Origin: Bremia lactucae
Taxonomy: Eukaryota > Oomycota > Peronosporomycetes > Peronosporales > Peronosporaceae
Direction: 5' to 3'
DNA: 64,000 nucleotides
Assembly (NCBI RefSeq): GCF_004359215.1
Contig: NC_090621.1
Location: 711,952 to 775,951 of the forward strand
Position 1 is the first letter of the stretch; each line of letters opens with the position of its first letter. Below the pieces are notes generated by a model, which saw nothing but the letters and a program-made list of their open reading frames with translations, was not told the origin of the DNA and searched no databases. Both the position numbers and the translations under genes were made by a program. Below, piece after piece: positions 63,754 through 64,000 of the stretch.

Positions 63754-64000
63754 CACGCCCTACTTCACACACCCTAGCACAGCTAAGAAGCGGTTTGCCC
63801 GACATCTCGCACGTGCAGTGAGGTTTTGTGGTGGGCGCCTTAGCGGCCTCACCAACTCACTAAGTACTTTCATTTATGTATTGCGGTGTCCCGTTACATA
63901 AGTAACACCTCCTATAAGAGGAATAATAACTATTATTCGCTACGAGACGAAATTAAAAAAGAAATACACAATTATTATCTATATTATACTTGTGTTCTTT
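63754..64000. other. LTR-like tail shared with family D terminus
   Basis: 63760-63898 (CACACACCCTAGCACAGC... GGTGTCCCGTTACA) parallels 28175-28310. The ending CCCGTTACA looks like an LTR terminus; after it comes CACCTCCTATAAGAGG, reminiscent of a decayed polypurine tract complement. A further element may start here and run beyond the window. Confidence 0.4.

Overview
The window looks like a gene-poor, repeat-dominated piece of an oomycete genome, most likely a peronosporalean (Phytophthora or downy mildew type). Reasons: Ty3/gypsy chromoviruses with TGTAAC...GTTACA long terminal repeats (LTRs), Mutator-like (MULE) transposons carrying an OTU protease domain, intron-poor compact host genes with short GT-AG introns, and AT-rich spacers. 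I cannot name the species from sequence alone.

Layout. 1-20 kb: a head-to-head pair of family B gypsy fragments (junction near 1637). The right-hand copy (B1) is split by a young family A element present as a tandem dimer, LTR-internal-LTR-internal-LTR (4351-19642), bounded by a 5-bp duplication GTGAG. One unresolved base (13100) marks an assembly gap in the second unit. 20.3-25.0 kb: a degenerate plus-strand family C element. 25.9-27.4 kb: two small host-like genes (a possible PX-domain protein and a short anchored hypothetical protein). 28.1-33.2 kb: degraded family D element. 34.3-37.8 kb: second family C copy (LTR, gag, pro, partial RT). 39.4-40.4 kb: MULE remnant. 41.9-48.9 kb: second family B copy (B2). 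49.2-59.1 kb: the only real gene island: a RluA/Rib2-type RNA pseudouridine synthase, a 2020-residue FANCM/Mph1-type helicase carrying PHD and extended PHD fingers, and pyrroline-5-carboxylate reductase (four exons). 59.3-63.3 kb: an LTR B split by a 3.7-kb MULE-OTU transposon. The window ends with an LTR of family C type.

The most unusual system is in the gypsy elements. At the 3' end of pol, starting about 100 nt inside the 3' LTR and facing inward, they carry a long ORF on the strand opposite to gag-pol. In family A it is an intact 494-codon ORF with a CPxC-containing N-terminal domain, an arginine-serine region, a coiled coil and a basic tail. The N-terminal domain is recognisably homologous in family B, in a part that lies outside pol, so it is unlikely to be a shadow of pol. 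Families C and D show remnants with a similar layout. Family A also has a textbook -1 ribosomal frameshift signal between gag and pro: slippery A_AAA_AAC, an 8-nt spacer, an 8-bp stem and a possible pseudoknot. Both family A units share the same reverse-transcriptase lesions and a captured Ty1/copia piece, so the amplified element was probably already dependent on RT supplied in trans.
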